Of a DNA stretch of 7,262 nt, positions 5,628-7,262 are shown piece by piece. Under the pieces are notes generated by a model that saw only the letters and a list, made by a program, of their open reading frames with translations, ran no database searches and was not told where the DNA came from. The translations under genes were made by a program, and so were the position numbers. Origin of the DNA: Methanosarcinaceae archaeon (GTDB lineage: Archaea; Halobacteriota; Methanosarcinia; Methanosarcinales; Methanosarcinaceae). Position 1 is the stretch's first letter. Each line of letters starts with the position of its first letter. The DNA lies in the NCBI GenBank assembly GCA_030594665.1, contig JAUVET010000065.1, forward strand, positions 1 to 7,262, written 5' to 3'.

Positions 5628-6764
5628 ATGAACACTAAAGTTTCGATCGTGCGCTGTCCTGACTACTCGCAGGCAAAGGATGCGATCGTTGAGTCACTCA
5701 AACTTATCGGCGGACTTGATAAGATTATCAAACCAGATGACCGGGTTCTTCTCAAAGCCAATATTCTTGCAGCCCGTCCGCCGGAAGATGCTGTCACTAC
5801 ACAACCTGCGGTTATCACTGCAATGTGCGAACTCGTATCTGATATCGGTGCAATTCCGATTGTCGGGGATGGATCTGGTATCACCCATCCGGGTGCGACT
5901 GCCGAGGCACTGAAGGTATCCGGTATCGAGGATGCTGCACAAAAATGTGGTGCGAAAATTGTTAATTTTGAGACTGCGGGTTTTGTTGAGGTCGATGTGC
6001 CGGATGCAAAACAATTCCCACGCTTGTACATCGCAAAACCGATCCTTGACGCCGATGTGATAATCTCGCTCCCGAAACTCAAGACCCATGAACTGATGTA
6101 CTATACTGGAGCCGTCAAGAACTTTTTTGGTGCTGTGCCTTTGAAAACACGAAAACAGGCGCATCTTCTTGCAAAGCGTGACCTGTTCGGGGACGCTATT
6201 GTTGACATATACTCGATCGTCAAACCACATCTTGCAGTCATGGATGGCGTTGTGGGGATGGAGGGCAATGGTCCGGCACATGGTACACCTATTAACACAG
6301 GTGTTATCATTGCAAGTTATGATTGTGTTGCGCTGGACATGGTTGCATCAGAACTGATCGGATTTGACCCAATGCTGATTCCGACAAACCGCGCTGCCCT
6401 TGAGAGAAAACCCAGTGCGGGCCAGCCAAAAATTGTAGGAACACCACTTAATGATGTAAAAGTAAAATTCAAAGAATCGACTGGTGGTATTACGACAATG
6501 GCACCTCCTTTTATAATCAGCAGGCTTGGAAAACTTTTCACAATGAAACCATATATAAACACAGCAAAATGTGTACTTTGTGGTGCATGTGTATTGAATT
6601 GTTCCCCACATGCAATTGAAGAAATCAACGGGAAACTTAAGATCAATGACGATAAGTGTATCCAATGTTACTGCTGCCGTGAACTTTGTCCACATAATGC
6701 AGTTGAGATCAAAAGATCAATGATAGCGAGGATACTGACACGTATTAATGAAACCAGGGGTTGA
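5628..6764 (+). CDS. DUF362 protein with C-terminal 2x[4Fe-4S] ferredoxin domain
   Basis: Residues about 35-265 form a DUF362 domain, recognisable by LLKANIL at 41-47, GDGSG at 80-84 and the strongly conserved SLPKLKTHELMYYTGAVKNFFG at 147-168. The C-terminus carries two ferredoxin-type motifs: C315-x2-C318-x2-C321-x3-C325 and C344-x2-C347-x2-C350-x3-C354-P, enough to bind two [4Fe-4S] clusters. An extra cysteine, C349, gives CYCC in the second motif, and the first motif is followed by Ser where Pro is usual. The 378-residue length is normal for the fused form. No signal peptide or membrane helix is seen, so it is probably cytoplasmic. An electron-transfer or metallo-cofactor role is inferred from the clusters; the reaction is unknown. 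The ATG at 5628 fits the family N-terminus (KVSIVRC). It is alone on its strand, with an inverted repeat on each side, and converges on topA. Confidence 0.92.
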   Translation: MNTKVSIVRCPDYSQAKDAIVESLKLIGGLDKIIKPDDRVLLKANILAARPPEDAVTTQPAVITAMCELVSDIGAIPIVGDGSGITHPGATAEALKVSGIEDAAQKCGAKIVNFETAGFVEVDVPDAKQFPRLYIAKPILDADVIISLPKLKTHELMYYTGAVKNFFGAVPLKTRKQAHLLAKRDLFGDAIVDIYSIVKPHLAVMDGVVGMEGNGPAHGTPINTGVIIASYDCVALDMVASELIGFDPMLIPTNRAALERKPSAGQPKIVGTPLNDVKVKFKESTGGITTMAPPFIISRLGKLFTMKPYINTAKCVLCGACVLNCSPHAIEEINGKLKINDDKCIQCYCCRELCPHNAVEIKRSMIARILTRINETRG

Positions 6765-6798
6765 TGTACAGAATTGACAGTATATGAAAATGGCTCGT

Positions 6799-6840
6799 CC
6801 CATCATGTAAATCCTGTCTATATATTTACCCACTCAATGT
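6799..6840 (-). repeat. Right copy of the inverted repeat flanking the DUF362 gene
   Basis: On the minus strand this stretch reads as a diverged copy of 5362-5417, the two blocks being 6822-6840 and 6799-6812. It begins 34 bases after the DUF362 stop codon. It also contains TATATATT, which could pass for a box A but has no gene to serve. Confidence 0.55.
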
Positions 6841-6881
6841 TAGGGAGAAACAAAATTTGAACGTGTTCTTTACAGGTCAGT

Positions 6882-6900
6882 GGTGTGGGAATGCCCCACC
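6882..6900 (-). terminator. Stem-loop downstream of topA
   Basis: GGTG (6882-6885) pairs with CACC (6897-6900) and GGG (6887-6889) with CCC (6894-6896), with one bulged base and an AATG loop. On the minus strand it lies about 48 bases beyond the topA stop and is followed at 6852-6858 by a T-rich stretch. It may help end topA transcription. The plus-strand sequence also recalls the hairpin-rich right ends of IS200/IS605-type elements, but no tnpA or tnpB is present. Confidence 0.35.
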
Positions 6901-6947
6901 TACGGCGAATTGATGTTACGGATCCAATCGTGCTGTCGTCATTCCGT

Positions 6948-7262
6948 TTATCCCTGCCTCGAACTTTGCGCACACACCCTGTTTGCACAAAACTCACGCG
7001 CCTCCTTATCTTTGCCCTGCTCTTTCACACGTATCATCCGCCAACCGCATCTCTCACACACTTGCTTTAGTATAGTGAGCCGCCCGTTCTTGGGTAATGA
7101 CTGGGTGTGCCCGCAGCGTTCAGTACATCCCAAAAAGCGCGTGTTCTTTGACTTAATATCTATCAGGAACATGTCCCCGTCACATTTCGGGCATGGTCCC
7201 ACAATTTCCGGCGGGAAACATTCCTTTTCCATATCGCAGTTAAAGCATGGACCTATGCCAAC
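6948..7262 (-). CDS. topA: DNA topoisomerase I, C-terminal zinc-finger part (partial)
   Basis: The frame is open to the right edge of the window, so this is the last 104 residues of a gene whose 5' part lies outside. The internal ATG at 7232 is not the start: the codons before it read GIGPCFNCD, which continues the protein. Type IA topoisomerases relax negative supercoils by cutting one strand through a catalytic tyrosine, and that domain is off-window. What is visible is the Cys-rich DNA-binding tail: C6-x2-C9 with C15, then C24-x2-C27...C46-x3-C50, then C69-x2-C72...C92-x4-C97. The FLGCTERCGHTQ stretch is typical of topoisomerase zinc ribbons. A stand-alone zinc-finger protein of the same family is the alternative, less likely because the frame runs on. 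The gene converges with the DUF362 gene. Confidence 0.85.
   Translation of the reverse strand, partial: VGIGPCFNCDMEKECFPPEIVGPCPKCDGDMFLIDIKSKNTRFLGCTERCGHTQSLPKNGRLTILKQVCERCGWRMIRVKEQGKDKEAREFCANRVCAQSSRQG

Noticed and set aside
5663..6310. Long minus-strand open frames opposite the DUF362 gene
   Set aside because: They overlap a well-supported plus-strand gene and have no recognisable domains or start signals; they are antisense shadows.
6885..7070. Plus-strand frame of 61 codons over the topA end
   Set aside because: It is antisense to the zinc-finger coding region through most of its length and its product is unlike a protein family I know.

Overview
The window looks like chromosomal DNA from a methanogenic or methane-oxidising euryarchaeon, most likely of the Methanosarcinales. 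The reasons are a DUF1894 protein (a family known from methanogens), archaeal-type PurM and aspartokinase proteins, archaeal box A (TATA) promoters in place of -35/-10 pairs, several starts without a Shine-Dalgarno site, and a topoisomerase I tail of the archaeal multi-zinc-finger type. The species assignment is inference; no rRNA or marker operon is present.

Layout, left to right. (1) 1-211 is AT-rich upstream DNA with one good box A. (2) 212-721 (+) is a small PAP2-type membrane phosphatase with all three catalytic motifs, followed by stem-loops and a T-run that may end transcription. (3) 1010-3773 (+) is a probable three-gene cluster: aspartokinase with two ACT domains (entry to Lys/Thr/Met synthesis), purM with a TTG start (purine synthesis) and a DUF1894 gene. 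The 64-base gap between aspartokinase and purM carries two abutting 18-bp dyads. (4) 3774-3973 separates convergent genes and holds T-runs and a nested palindromic element of about 98 bp. (5) 3974-5299 (-) is an AAA-type ATPase with a C-terminal DUF4143 region. A perfect 11+11 bp inverted repeat lies 1 base upstream of its ATG, in the probable initiation zone. (6) 5300-5627 is a divergent spacer with no convincing gene, containing a small palindrome and the left copy of a repeat. (7) 5628-6764 (+) is a DUF362 protein with two C-terminal 4Fe-4S motifs. A diverged inverted copy of the left repeat lies just beyond its end. (8) 6948-7262 (-) is the C-terminal zinc-finger part of topoisomerase I, running off the right edge.

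The housekeeping genes (ask, purM, topA) are ordinary. The unusual material is between genes: the nested palindrome, the ATPase operator-like dyad, the tandem dyads before purM, and the inverted repeats bracketing the DUF362 gene. I did not see a clear multi-gene novel system. The best candidate for something undescribed is the ATPase/DUF4143 gene with its own dyad operator, set between repeat-bearing spacers.
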